A stretch of 64,000 nt of DNA from Arion vulgaris. Lineage: Eukaryota; Mollusca; Gastropoda; Stylommatophora; Arionidae. The stretch lies in the NCBI GenBank assembly GCA_020796225.1, contig CM036753.1, forward strand, positions 8,078,501-8,142,500, written 5' to 3'. Positions 21,130-33,303 of this stretch are shown here, in pieces. Position numbers and translations under genes: made by a program. The notes under the pieces are model-generated. The model had not been told where the DNA came from. It searched no databases and saw only the letters and a list, made by a program, of their open reading frames with translations. Numbering within the stretch: position 1 is the first letter of the stretch; each line of letters starts with the position of its first letter.

Positions 21130-21350
21130 AGTGAGCTCCATCACAACCCAAGCGTACCTGGTTCAAACTCCATGGTGGGCAAGTTTGGAAGCAAATTAGT
21201 TTCCTTGGATTTTTAGGAACTGTAAAAATAGACCTCACCGTTCAGAAAGCAATGGCAGACTACTGAACGCAGAAGTGGTGCCTAGAAAATCGACGACTCG
21301 TTTACTGTGGTTGATGACTAAGCCCTGTAAAGGGTATGCCACGATTTTCA
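21130..21350 (+). mobile_element. tRNA-derived SINE (family C)
   Basis: AGTGAGCTCCATCACAACCC, ACCTGGTTCAAACTCCATGG (B-box-like) and AAATCGACGACTCGTTTACT occur in order. This is the best preserved family C copy in the window. Confidence 0.8.
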
Positions 21351-21477
21351 TTTTTCAGAATTTAACATACAATTGAAACTTGTGAAATATGTGGATATAC
21401 AGAAGAATATGAGTGGTTTCATATACAGAACATACAAATAATAACAAGTGCTTCAACATCAGTAGTGAAAAGAGAAC

Positions 21478-21600
21478 TGCTCAAGAGATAGAAGAGAGAC
21501 ACGTAGACAGTTGGTCACATTAAGAGATAGAAGTTAGAAGACACGTGAGACAGTTGGCACATTAAGAGATAGAAGAGCGGGCCCCATTAAGAGACGAGAC
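21478..21600. repeat. Short degenerate tandem repeat, about 3 copies
   Basis: AAGAGATAGAAGA and ACACGTGAGACAGTTGGCAC recur at roughly 37-39-bp spacing. Confidence 0.6.
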
Positions 21601-21807
21601 GCTGTTGACAACCTTCTTGATAAGGAAAGTAGGAGGCAAGGGAGCAAAGGGAAGACAGTGAAACATTAGGAGAAAAACATCAGGAAGTGGACAGTGGCGA
21701 AACACGTACAAACAAAGTGCTGTAGTTTTACAAAGTCACAACTACAGTACTTTGATTTTACAAGTTTCACCATTGCTACTTAGTTTTACTGTAGTATTCC
21801 TTTATAT

Positions 21808-22098
21808 CAGTGGTTCTCAAACTTTATGAAGTCGGTGCACACTTGAAGTCCTACCAAAAATCGTAGACGCACTATGCACATGCTAAAAACCGAGAAATAC
21901 AGAAAAAATTGAAAAATACTACTTTCCTTTATTCATCATTTATTTTCTGCCTATGAGAAACATAGACCTGATGTGTCATCGATTTTTTACCCTGGTGCCC
22001 GCTGGCACCGCGTAGCCGGATCTGGGATGTCCTAGGGCGAACCTAGCAATGTCACAGGGCACAATAGTACGCCTGGTCACACCCTTTGAGAACCACTG
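21808..22098. mobile_element. 291-bp hAT-like MITE
   Basis: Ends CAGTGGTTCTCAAACTTTAT and CACCCTTTGAGAACCACTG are inverted. The flanks CTTTATAT and CCTTGTAT match at 6 of 8 positions, compatible with a decayed 8-bp duplication. Termini of the CAGNGGTTCTCAA type are known from hAT elements. No ORF. Ig exon 2 ends 180 bp further along the plus strand. Confidence 0.75.
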
Positions 22099-22279
22099 CC
22101 TTGTATGGTTAATATTAGGAAGTGTACAAGCAAACCTCTAGCAGTGTATACCCTAAGATCAAACGACAGAACTTGTTGGAGAGTCTTTACAGCCACACTT
22201 CGATGCAATGATGTTTCATTGATTTAATAAACAAAATGTCGTGAATGACAATTAAAGTGTAATGTGATGGTTGTCTTAC

Positions 22280-22347
22280 CTTTCATCATCAATAATCCTT
22301 CTGTCCTCGTATGTGAGAAGTGTAGAAAACTGATCTGTCCACACTAC
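22280..22347 (-). CDS. Ig V-set domain, exon 2 of 3
   Basis: A 68-bp exon, too short for ordinary ORF calling, found by looking for the missing middle of the Ig domain. Seen: acceptor AAAAAACCAG before 22347 and donor AAAG/GTAAGA after 22280. It starts in phase 0, matching exon 1, and ends after two bases of an AGx arginine codon (phase 2), matching exon 3. It encodes VVWTDQFSTLLTYEDRRIID followed by DE and the start of R. The tryptophan is the invariant C-strand Trp of the Ig fold, and the rest fits the C'-D region. The join to exon 1 (GTYQ/VVWTDQ) reads like IgLON and lachesin first domains. Confidence 0.85.
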
Positions 22348-22494
22348 CTGGTTTTTTGCAAATTGAAAAATTAAAAATTAGGGAACACTTTATGTGCATT
22401 GCGAGAAGCTAGCTCAAAGTTGTATCTAACAACATTATTATAGTTGACAATGTTAAAGACGAAAACTTACAAAATTGTACCGGATTTTACACCT

Positions 22495-22670
22495 TAAGGA
22501 TCGGTGTCTACCCGCAGAAATGGTACGACAGCTGTCGTAATGTTGCACAAAGTCCAGCAACAATCCTAGGGTTCTCTGGAAATAAAATGCACTCGCGAAC
22601 AGAACCTCGCGTTTGGAATTTGAACCTACAACCTTCGGATCGCAAGGCAGGAGCTCGAAGGCCCCAGAGA
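22495..22670 (-). mobile_element. tRNA-derived SINE (family D) at the satellite edge
   Basis: The minus strand carries GATCCGAAGGTTGTAGGTTC, AACCCTAGGATTGTTGCTGG and GTGCAACATTACGACAGCTG. The 35-bp satellite begins within about 15 bp of it. Confidence 0.6.
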
Positions 22671-22682
22671 CCCCGAAAATAT

Positions 22683-25600
22683 TGTTTCTAAATAGTGTAA
22701 TATTACAGTTTGAATGTTGTTTCTAAATAGCGTAATATTACAGTTTAAATGTTGTTTCTAAATAGTGTAATATTACAGTTTAAATATTGTTTCTAAATAG
22801 TGTAATATTACAGTTTGAATGTTGTTTCTAAATAGTGCAATATTACAGTTTGAATGTTGTTTCTAAATAGTGTAATATTACAGTTTGAATGTTGTTTCTA
22901 AATAGTGTAATATTACAGTTTAAATATTGTTTCTAAATAGTGCAATATTACAGTTTGAATGTTGTTTCTAAATAGCGTAATATTACAGTTTGAATGTTGT
23001 TTCTAAATAGTGTAATATTACAGTTTAAATATTGTTTCTAAATAGTGTAATATTACAGTTTGAATGTTGTTTCTAAATAGTGCAATATTACAGTTTGAAT
23101 GTTGTTTCTAAATAGCGTAATATTACAGTTTGAATGTTGTTTCTAAATAGTGTAATATTACAGTTTAAATATTGTTTCAAATGTGTAATATTACAGTTTG
23201 AATGTTGTTTCTAAATAGTGTAATATTACAGTTTGAATGTTGTTTCTAAATAGTGTAATATTACAGTTTGAATATTGTTTCTAAATAGTGCAATATTACA
23301 GTTTGAATGTTGTTTCTAAATAGTGCAATATTACAGTTTGAATGTTGTTTCTAAATAGTGCAATATTACAGTTTGAATGTTGTTTCTAAATAGTGTAATA
23401 TTACAGTTTAAATATTGTTTCTAAATAGTGTAATATTACAGTTTGAATGTTGTTTCTAAATAGTGCAATATTACAGTTTGAATGTTGTTTCTAAATAGTG
23501 TAATATTACAGTTTAAATGTTGTTTCTAAATAGTGCAATATTACAGTTTAAATATTGTTTCTAAATAGTGCAATATTACAGTTTGAATGTTGTTTCTAAA
23601 TAGTGTAATATTACAGTTTGAATGTTGTTTCTAAATAGTGTAATATTACAGTTTGAATGTTGTTTCTAAATAGTGCAATATTACAGTTTGAATGTTGTTT
23701 CTAAATAGTGCAATATTACAGTTTAAATATTGTTTCTAAATAGTGCAATATTACAGTTTGAATGTTATTTCTAAATAGTGTAATATTACAGTTTGAATGT
23801 TGTTTCTAAATAGTGTAATATTACAGTTTAAATATTGTTTCTAAATAGTGCAATATTACAGTTTGAATGTTGTTTCTAAATAGCGTAATATTACAGTTTG
23901 AATGTTATTTCTAAATAGTGTAATATTACAGTTTGAATGTTGTTTCTAAATAGTGTAATATTACAGTTTAAATATTGTTTCTAAATAGTGTAATATTACA
24001 GTTTGAATGTTGTTTCTAAATAGTGTAATATTACAGTTTAAATATTGTTTCTAAATAGTGTAATATTACAGTTTGAATGTTGTTTCTAAATAGTGTAATA
24101 TTACAGTTTGAATGTTGTTTCTAAATAGTGTAATATTACAGTTTAAATGTTGTTTCTAAATAGTGTAATATTACAGTTTAAATTTTGTTTCTAAATAGTG
24201 TAATATTACAGTTTGAATGTTGTTTCTAAATAGTGTAATATTACAGTTTGAATGTTGTTTCTAAATAGTGTAATATTACAGTTTAAATATTGTTTCTAAA
24301 TAGTGTAATATTACAGTTTGAATGTTGTTTCTAAATAGTGTAATATTACAGTTTGAATGTTGTTTCTAAATAGTGCAATATTACAGTTTGAATGTTGTTT
24401 CTAAATAGTGTAATATTACAGTTTAAATATTGTTTCTAAATAGTGTAATATTACAGTTTGAATGTTGTTTCTAAATAGTGTAATATTACAGTTTGAATGT
24501 TGTTTCTAAATAGTGTAATATTACAGTTTAAATGTTGTTTCTAAATAGTGCAATATTACAGTTTAAATATTGTTTCTAAATAGTGCAATATTACAGTTTG
24601 AATGTTGTTTCTAAATAGTGTAATATTACAGTTTGAATGTTGTTCTAAATAGTGTAATATTACAGTTTGAATGTTGTTTCTAAATAGTGTAATATTACAG
24701 TTTGAATGTTGTTTCTAAATAGCGTAATATTACAGTTTAAATGTTGTTTCTAAATAGTGCAATATTACAGTTTGAATGTTGTTTCTAAATAGTGCAATAT
24801 TACAGTTTAAATGTTGTTTCTAAATAGTGCAATATTACAGTTTAAATGTTGTTTCTAAATAGTGTAATATTACAGTTTAAATGTTGTTTCTAAATAGTGC
24901 AATATTACAGTTTAAATATTGTTTCTAAATAGTGCAATATTACAGTTTAAATGTTGTTTCTAAATAGTGCAATATTACAGTTTGAATGTTGTTTCTAAAT
25001 AGTGTAATATTACAGTTTAAATGTTGTTTCTAAATAGCGTAATATTACAGTTTGAATGTTGTTTCTAAATAGTGCAATATTACAGTTTGAATGTTGTTTC
25101 TAAATAGTGTAATATTACAGTTTGAATGTTGTTTCTAAATAGTGTAATATTACAGTTTAAATGTTGTTTCTAAATAGTGTAATATTACAGTTTAAATGTT
25201 GTTTCTAAATAGTGCAATATTACAGTTTGAATGTTGTTTCTAAATAGTGCAATATTACAGTTTAAATATTGTTTCTAAATAGTGCAATATTACAGTTTGA
25301 ATATTGTTTCTAAATAGTGCAATATTACAGTTTAAATGTTGTTTCTAAATAGTGTAATATTACAGTTTGAATGTTGTTTCTAAATAGTGCAATATTACAG
25401 TTTGAATGTTGTTTCTAAATAGTGTAATATTACAGTTTGAATGTTGTTTCTAAATAGTGCAATATTACAGTTTGAATGTTGTTTCTAAATAGTGCAATAT
25501 TACAGTTTAAATATTGTTTCTAAATAGTGTAATATTACAGTTTGAATGTTGTTTCTAAATAGTGCAATATTACAGTTTGAATGTTGTTTCTAAATAGTGT

Positions 25601-28036
25601 AATATTACAGTTTAAATATTGTTTCTAAATAGTGCAATATTACAGTTTAAATATTGTTTCTAAATAGTGCAATATTACAGTTTGAATGTTGTTTCTAAAT
25701 AGTGTAATATTACAGTTTGAATGTTGTTTCTAAATAGTGTAATATTACAGTTTAAATGTTGTTTCTAAATAGTGTAATATTACAGTTTGAATGTTGTTTC
25801 TAAATAGTGTAATATTACAGTTTAAATATTGTTTCTAAATAGTGCAATATTACAGTTTGAATGTTGTTTCTAAATAGTGTAATATTACAGTTTAAATGTT
25901 GTTTCTAAATAGTGTAATATTACAGTTTAAATATTGTTTCTAAATAGTGCAATATTACAGTTTAAATGTTGTTTTTAAATAGTGTAATATTACAGTTTAA
26001 ATATTGTTTCTAAATAGTGCAATATTACAGTTTAAATGTTGTTTCTAAATAGTGCAATATTACAGTTTAAATATTGTTTCTAAATAGTACAATATTACAG
26101 TTTAAATGTTGTTTCTAAATAGTGTAATATTACAGTTTGAATATTGTTTCTAAATAGTGTAATATTACAGTTTGAATGTTGTTTCTAAATAGTGCAATAT
26201 TACAGTTTGAATGTTGTTTCTAAATAGTGTAATATTACAGTTTTAAATATTGTTTCTAAATAGTGTAATATTGAAGTTTAAATGTTGTTTCTAAATAGTG
26301 TAATATTACAGTTTGAATGTTGTTTCTAAATAGTGTAATATTACAGTTTAAATGTTGTTTCTAAATAGTGCAATATTACAGTTTAAATATTGTTTCTAAA
26401 TAGTGTAATATTACAGTTTGAATGTTGTTTCTAAATAGTGTAATATTACAGTTTAAATGTTGTTTCTAAATAGTGCAATATTACAGTTTAAATGTTGTTT
26501 CTAAATAGTGCAATATTACAGTTTGAATGTTGTTTCTAAATAGTGTAATATTACAGTTTGAATATTGTTTCTAAATAGTGTAATATTACAGTTTAAATGT
26601 TGTTTCTAAATAGTGTAATATTACAGTTTGAATGTTGTTTCTAAATAGTGTAATATTACAGTTTGAATGTTGTTTCTAAATAGTGCAATATTACAGTTTG
26701 AATGTTGTTTCTAAATAGTGTAATATTACAGTTTGAATGTTGTTTCTAAATAGTGTAATATTACAGTTTGAATGTTGTTTCTAAATAGCGTAATATTACA
26801 GTTTGAATATTGTTTCTAAATAGTGCAATATTACAGTTTGAATGTTGTTTCTAAATAGTGTAATATTACAGTTTAAATATTGTTTCTAAATAGTGTAATA
26901 TTACAGTTTGAATGTTGTTTCTAAATAGTGTAATATTACAGTTTAAATGTTGTTTCTAAATAGTGCAATATTACAGTTTAAATGTTGTTTCTAAATAGTG
27001 CAATATTACAGTTTGAATGTTGTTTCTAAATAGTGTAATATTACAGTTTGAATATTGTTTCTAAATAGTGTAATATTACAGTTTAAATGTTGTTTCTAAA
27101 TAGTGTAATATTACAGTTTGAATGTTGTTTCTAAATAGTGTAATATTACAGTTTGAATGTTGTTTCTAAATAGTGCAATATTACAGTTTGAATGTTGTTT
27201 CTAAATAGTGTAATATTACAGTTTGAATGTTGTTTCTAAATAGTGTAATATTACAGTTTGAATGTTGTTTCTAAATAGCGTAATATTACAGTTTGAATAT
27301 TGTTTCTAAATAGTGCAATATTACAGTTTGAATGTTGTTTCTAAATAGTGTAATATTACAGTTTAAATGTTGTTTCTAAATAGTGTAATATTACAGTTTG
27401 AATGTTGTTTCTAAATAGTGCACATATTCAGTTTAAATATTGTTTCTAAATAGTGCAATATTACAGTTTAAATGTTGTTTCTAAATAGTGTAATATTACA
27501 GTTTGAATGTTGTTTCTAAATAGTGTAATATTACAGTTTAAATGTTGTTTCTAAATAGTGTAATATTACAGTTTGAATGTTGTTTCTAAATAGTGTAATA
27601 TTACAGTTTGAATGTTGCGAATATTGTTTCTAAATAGTGTAATATTACAGTTTAAATATTGTTTCTAAATAGTGCAATATTACAGTTTGAATATTGTTTC
27701 TAAATAGTGTAATATTACAGTTTAAATATTGTTTCTAAATAGTGTAATATTACAGTTTAAATATTGTTTCTAAATAGTACAATATTACAGTTTGAATGTT
27801 GTTTCTAAATAGTGTAATATTACAGTTTGAATGTTGCAAATATTATTTCTAAATAGTGTAATATTACAGTTTGAATGTTATCGAATATTGTTTCTAAATA
27901 GTCAATATTACAGTTTGAATGTTGTTTCTAAATATGTAATATTCAGTTTGAATGTTGCGAATATTATTTCTAAATAGTGTAATATTACAGTTTGAATGTT
28001 GCGAATATTGTTTCTAAATAGTGTAATATTACAGTT
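22683..28036. repeat. 35-bp satellite array, about 152 copies, in an Ig intron
   Basis: The unit is GTTTCTAAATAGTGTAATAT followed by TACAGTTTGAATGTT. Variation is concentrated at a few sites: GTGTAA/GTGCAA/GCGTAA, TTTGAAT/TTTAAAT and ATGTT/ATATT. Units from about 27600 on include extra GCGAATATT inserts. The array nearly fills the 5.75-kb intron between Ig exons 1 and 2 and stops 64 bp from the exon 1 donor. Confidence 0.98.
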
Positions 28037-28099
28037 ATCAAGTGTTTTAGATTTGTGTCTTGCTTTTACACGTATATACTTTATCAATGGATTACTCAC

Positions 28100-28209
28100 C
28101 TGATAAGTTCCCAAGGAACTGACAGAACAAGGCAGCTCCGCTGTCGTCTTTTCCTGAGCTGTTACGTTAACCATTGGCATATCAAACTTTGGCTCCAGCG
28201 AAGCTAGCA
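28100..28209 (-). CDS. Ig V-set domain, exon 1 of 3 (IgLON/lachesin-like)
   Basis: First exon of a split immunoglobulin domain on the minus strand. Seen: a polypyrimidine tract ending TTTTTTCTTCTCAG just before 28209 and a consensus donor CAG/GTGAGT after 28100. The exon is 110 bp, enters in phase 1 and ends on a whole codon (phase 0). It encodes LEPKFDMPMVNVTAQ, then ELPCSVSSLGTYQ. The A-strand style start and the B-strand cysteine (LPC) are typical of an N-terminal Ig domain. Family knowledge: IgLON, lachesin and DIP proteins are cell-surface adhesion molecules whose first Ig domain looks like this. The exon lies between two satellites, 22683-28036 and 28270-28840. The family call is inferred from motif pattern, not from a search. 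Confidence 0.85.
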
Positions 28210-28269
28210 CTGAGAAGAAAAAAACACAAGCATTAGGCAAGATTTATTTTGAAATACTTAATTGATAGA

Positions 28270-28840
28270 TATAACCATTATCATTGCACTTCGGTAAATA
28301 ACCATCATCATTGCACTTCGGTAAATAACCATCATCATTGCACTTCGGTAAATAACCATCATCATTGCACTTTGGTGAATAACCATCATCATTGCACTTT
28401 GATAAATAACCATCATCATTGCACTTTGGTAAATAACCATCATCATTGCACTTCGGTGAATAACCATCATCATTGCACTTTGGTAAATAACCATCATCAT
28501 TGCACTTTGGTAAATAACCATCATCATTGCACTTTGGTAAATAACCATCATCATTGCACTTCGGAAATAACCATCATCTTGCACTTTGAAATAATCATCA
28601 TCATTGCACTTTGTAATAACCATCATCATTGCACTTTGGTAAATAACCATCATCATTGCACTTTGGTAAATAACCATCATCATTGCACTTTGGTAAATAA
28701 CCATCATCATTGCACTTTGGTAAATAACCATCATCATTGCACTTTGGTAAATAACCATCATCATTGCACTTTGGTAAATAACCATCATCATTGCACTTCG
28801 GTAAATAACCATCATCATTGCACTTCGGTAAATAACCATG
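28270..28840. repeat. 27-bp satellite array, about 21 copies, next to Ig exon 1
   Basis: Unit TAACCATCATCATTGCACTT plus CGGTAAA, with CGG/TGG and TAAA/TGAA variants. Three or four copies near 28560-28620 have one- to three-base losses. Because 27 is a multiple of three, long frames of repeated residues appear on both strands; they are not genes. The unit matches the 3' part of SINE family E in reverse (GTTACTCATGGAAGTGCAAT and ATGATG at 7204). Confidence 0.97.
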
Positions 28841-28844
28841 TGTA

Positions 28845-29075
28845 TCTTCATCTATTTTTTTTAATAGAATAATCTCAATGGAAGCACAAGACGTCCATAG
28901 CACCGACATAGCACCGACATAGCACCGACATAGCACCGACATAGCACCGACAAAGAATATATTTGAAGATAGTTTTTTAAATAGAATAATCTCAATGGAA
29001 GCACAAGAAGTCCATAGCACCGACAAGAATTCCCGGTATATATTTGAAGATAGTTTTTTTTTTGGCATGCATTTA
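28845..29075. repeat. Imperfect ~120-bp duplication with an 11-bp minisatellite
   Basis: AATAGAATAATCTCAATGGA and AGCACAAGA.GTCCATAGC occur twice (about 28862 and 28980), as does TATTTGAAGATAGTTTTTT. Between them ACATAGCACCG is repeated about four times (28904-28950). Confidence 0.8.
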
Positions 29076-29214
29076 ATTTTAATCACTAAGATGAATTTTG
29101 CTCGACATGTCTGGGAGTTTATGTTTGTTTCTGAAAGTATCTGTGTAATTTTCTTACCACACTGTGTCCTGAAATTTTCAAATGCAAATATGTCACCATG
29201 AACACAAAAAGAGC

Positions 29215-29640
29215 AATGTTCAACACAATCTTTCTTCCTATATTATGATATCAGTGCCAAACCTGGACGATGACAACAAATGATATATGAAAACTAGTCA
29301 TGACAGAGATGAAGTGTCTGCGCAGAATGCTGGGAGTAACAAGAAGAGACAGGTTGAGAAATGAAGACATCAGGAAAAAGTGAGTACAACATCAGTACTA
29401 GACTTCATCAAGAAACAACAAATTAAATGGTTCGGCCATATAAGCAAACTACCAACAGACAGTGCACCTCAAAGAGCAATGTTGCTCCGATACAATGGAT
29501 ACAAAAACAAAGGCCACTCACGCACAAGATGGACTTCAGAGATAACAGAGGCCACGAAAGACACTGTCTACGAAGCGCACACAAGGGTTCGTTCTAGAAA
29601 TCTCTTGTTATCCTGCCTCTGTGAGGCAAAATAGCATTGG
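29215..29640 (+). mobile_element. LINE C-terminal fragment (family 5)
   Basis: The plus strand encodes DFIKKQQIKWFGHISKLPTD, then GHSRTRWTSEITEATKDTVY. The WFGHxxR and RxRW features place it with the C-terminal tails of the other LINEs. The 54-bp satellite starts about 45 bp after it. Confidence 0.7.
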
Positions 29641-29681
29641 AGAAAATAAAGAAAGACGTACTGTGTCTGGATATTTTATCT

Positions 29682-32600
29682 GCACAGTAAGAAACATCAG
29701 CTGTTGGAAACAAGAACTCAAAGATGAATTTATCTACACAGTAAGAAACATCAGCTGTTGGAAACAAGAACTCAAAGATGAATTTATCTACACAGTAAGA
29801 AACATCAGCTGTTGGAAACAAGAACTCAAAGATGAATTTATCTGCACAGTAAGAAACATCAGCTGTTGGAAACAAGAACACAAAGATGAATTTATCTGCA
29901 CAGTAAGAAACATCAGCTGTTGGAAACAAGAACTCAAAGATGAATTTATCTGCACAGTAAGAAACATCAGCTGTTGGAAACAAGAACTCAAAGATGAACT
30001 TATCTGCACAGTAAGAAACATCAGCTGTTGGAAACAAGAACTCAAAGATGAACTTATCTGCACAGTAAGAAACATCAGCTGTTGGAAACAAGAACTCAAA
30101 GATGAACTTATCTGCACAGTAAGAAACATCAGCTGTTGGAAACAAGAACTCAAAGATGAACTTATCTGCACAGTAAGAAACATCAGCTGTTGGAAACAAG
30201 AACTCAAAGATGAACTTATCTGCACAGTAAGAAACATCAGCTGTTGGAAACAAGAACTCAAAGATGAACTTATCTGCACAGTAAGAAACATCAGCTGTTG
30301 GAAACAAGAACTCAAAGATGAACTTATCTGCACAGTAAGAAACATCAGCTGTTGGAAACAAGAACTCAAAGATGAACTTATCTGCACAGTAAGAAACATC
30401 AGCTGTTGGAAACAAGAACTCAAAGATGAACTTATCTGCACAGTAAGAAACATCAGCTGTTGGAAACAAGAACTCAAAGATGAACTTATCTACACAGTAA
30501 GAAACATCAGCTGTTGGAAACAAGAACTCAAAGATGAACTTATCTACACAGTAAGAAACATCAGCTGTTGGAAACAAGAACTCAAAGATGAACTTATCTG
30601 CACAGTAAGAAACATCAGCTGTTGGAAACAAGAACTCAAAGATGAATTTATCTACACAGTAAGAAACATCAGCTGTTGGAAACAAGAACTCAAAGATGAA
30701 CTTATCTACACAGTAAGAAACATCAGCTGTTGGAAACAAGAACTCAAAGATGAACTTATCTGCACAGTAAGAAACATCAGCTGTTGGAAACAAGAACTCA
30801 AAGATGAATTTATCTGCACAGTAAGAAACATCAGCTGTTGGAAACAAGAACTCAAAGATGAACTTATCTGCACAGTAAGAAACATCAGCTGTTGGAAACA
30901 AGAACTCAAAGATGAACTTATCTACACAGTAAGAAACATCAGCTGTTGGAAACAAGAACTCAAAGATGAACTTATCTACACAGTAAGAAACATCAGCTGT
31001 TGGAAACAAGAACTCAAAGATGAACTTATCTACACAGTAAGAAACATCAGCTGTTGGAAACAAGAACTCAAAGATGAACTTATCTACACAGTAAGAAACA
31101 TCAGCTGTTGGAAACAAGAACTCAAAGATGAACTTATCTACACAGTAAGAAACATCAGCTGTTGGAAACAAGAACTCAAAGATGAATTTATCTGCACAGT
31201 AAGAAACATCAGCTGTTGGAAACAAGAACTCAAAGATGAACTTATCTGCACAGTAAGAAACATCAGCTGTTGGAAACAAGAACTCAAAGATGAACTTATC
31301 TACACAGTAAGAAACATCAGCTGTTGGAAACAAGAACTCAAAGATGAATTTATCTACACAGTAAGAAACATCAGCTGTTGGAAACAAGAACTCAAAGATG
31401 AACTTATCTGCACAGTAAGAAACATCAGCTGTTGGAAACAAGAACTCAAAGATGAATTTATCTGCACAGTAAGAAACATCAGCTGTTGGAAACAAGAACT
31501 CAAAGATGAACTTATCTGCACAGTAAGAAACATCAGCTGTTGGAAACAAGAACTCAAAGATGAACTTATCTGCACAGTAAGAAACATCAGCTGTTGGAAA
31601 CAAGAACTCAAAGATGAACGTATCTGCACAGTAAGAAACATCAGCTGTTGGAAACAAGAACTCAAAGATGAACTTATCTGCACAGTAAGAAACATCAGCT
31701 GTTGGAAACAAGAACTCAAAGATGAATTTATCTACACAGTAAGAAACATCAGCTGTTGGAAACAAGAACTCAAAGATGAACTTATCTACACAGTAAGAAA
31801 CATCAGCTGTTGGAAACAAGAACTCAAAGATGAACTTATCTGCACAGTAAGAAACATCAGCTGTTGGAAACAAGAACTCAAAGATGAACTTATCTACACA
31901 GTAAGAAACATCAGCTGTTGGAAACAAGAACTCAAAGATGAATTTATCTGCACAGTAAGAAACATCAGCTGTTGGAAACAAGAACTCAAAGATGAACTTA
32001 TCTACACAGTAAGAAACATCAGCTGTTGGAAACAAGAACTCAAAGATGAACTTATCTGCACAGTAAGAAACATCAGCTGTTGGAAACAAGAACTCAAAGA
32101 TGAATTTATCTGCACAGTAAGAAACATCAGCTGTTGGAAACAAGAACTCAAAGATGAATTTATCTACACAGTAAGAAACATCAGCTGTTGGAAACAAGAA
32201 CTCAAAGATGAACTTATCTACACAGTAAGAAACATCAGCTGTTGGAAACAAGAACTCAAAGATGAACTTATCTGCACAGTAAGAAACATCAGCTGTTGGA
32301 AACAAGAACTCAAAGATGAACTTATCTGCACAGTAAGAAACATCAGCTGTTGGAAACAAGAACTCAAAGATGAACTTATCTACACAGTAAGAAACATCAG
32401 CTGTTGGAAACAAGAACTCAAAGATGAACTTATCTGCACAGTAAGAAACATCAGCTGTTGGAAACAAGAACTCAAAGATGAATTTATCTGCACAGTAAGA
32501 AACATCAGCTGTTGGAAACAAGAACTCAAAGATGAACTTATCTGCACAGTAAGAAACATCAGCTGTTGGAAACAAGAACTCAAAGATGAATTTATCTGCA

Positions 32601-33300
32601 CAGTAAGAAACATCAGCTGTTGGAAACAAGAACTCAAAGATGAACTTATCTGCACAGTAAGAAACATCAGCTGTTGGAAACAAGAACTCAAAGATGAACT
32701 TATCTGCACAGTAAGAAACATCAGCTGTTGGAAACAAGAACTCAAAGATGAATTTATCTACACAGTAAGAAACATCAGCTGTTGGAAACAAGAACTCAAA
32801 GATGAACTTATCTGCACAGTAAGAAACATCAGCTGTTGGAAACAAGAACTCAAAGATGAACTTATCTGCACAGTAAGAAACATCAGCTGTTGGAAACAAG
32901 AACTCAAAGATGAACTTATCTGCACAGTAAGAAACATCAGCTGTTGGAAACAAGAACTCAAAGATGAACTTATCTGCACAGTAAGAAACATCAGCTGTTG
33001 GAAACAAGAACTCAAAGATGAATTTATCTACACAGTAAGAAACATCAGCTGTTGGAAACAAGAACTCAAAGATGAATTTATCTACACAGTAAGAAACATC
33101 AGCTGTTGGAAACAAGAACTCAAAGATGAATTTATCTGCACAGTAAGAAACATCAGCTGTTGGAAACAAGAACTCAAAGATGAATTTATCTACACAGTAA
33201 GAAACATCAGCTGTTGGAAACAAGAACTCAAAGATGAATTTATCTACACAGTAAGAAACATCAGCTGTTGGAAACAAGAACTCAAAGATGAACTTATCTG
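29682..33300. repeat. 54-bp satellite array, 67 copies, nearly homogeneous
   Basis: The unit begins GCACAGTAAGAAACATCAGC and continues TGTTGGAAACAAGAACTCAA and AGATGAACTTATCT. Almost all variation is at two sites: GAACTT/GAATTT and CTGCACA/CTACACA. All four combinations occur. Single extra changes are an ACAC for ACTC near 29880 and a GAACGT near 31620. 54 bp is 18 codons with no stop in one frame per strand, so frames of over 1,200 residues run through on both strands. There is no start context, splice evidence or codon-level signal for a protein. Confidence 0.98.
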
Positions 33301-33303
33301 CAG

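Noticed and set aside
22683..28036. CRISPR array
   Set aside because: Units are contiguous with no unique spacers and no cas genes, and the setting is an animal intron. The same reasoning applies to the other arrays.
28249..28872. His/Asn-rich and Met-rich frames of about 200 codons
   Set aside because: Translations of the 27-bp satellite on the two strands.
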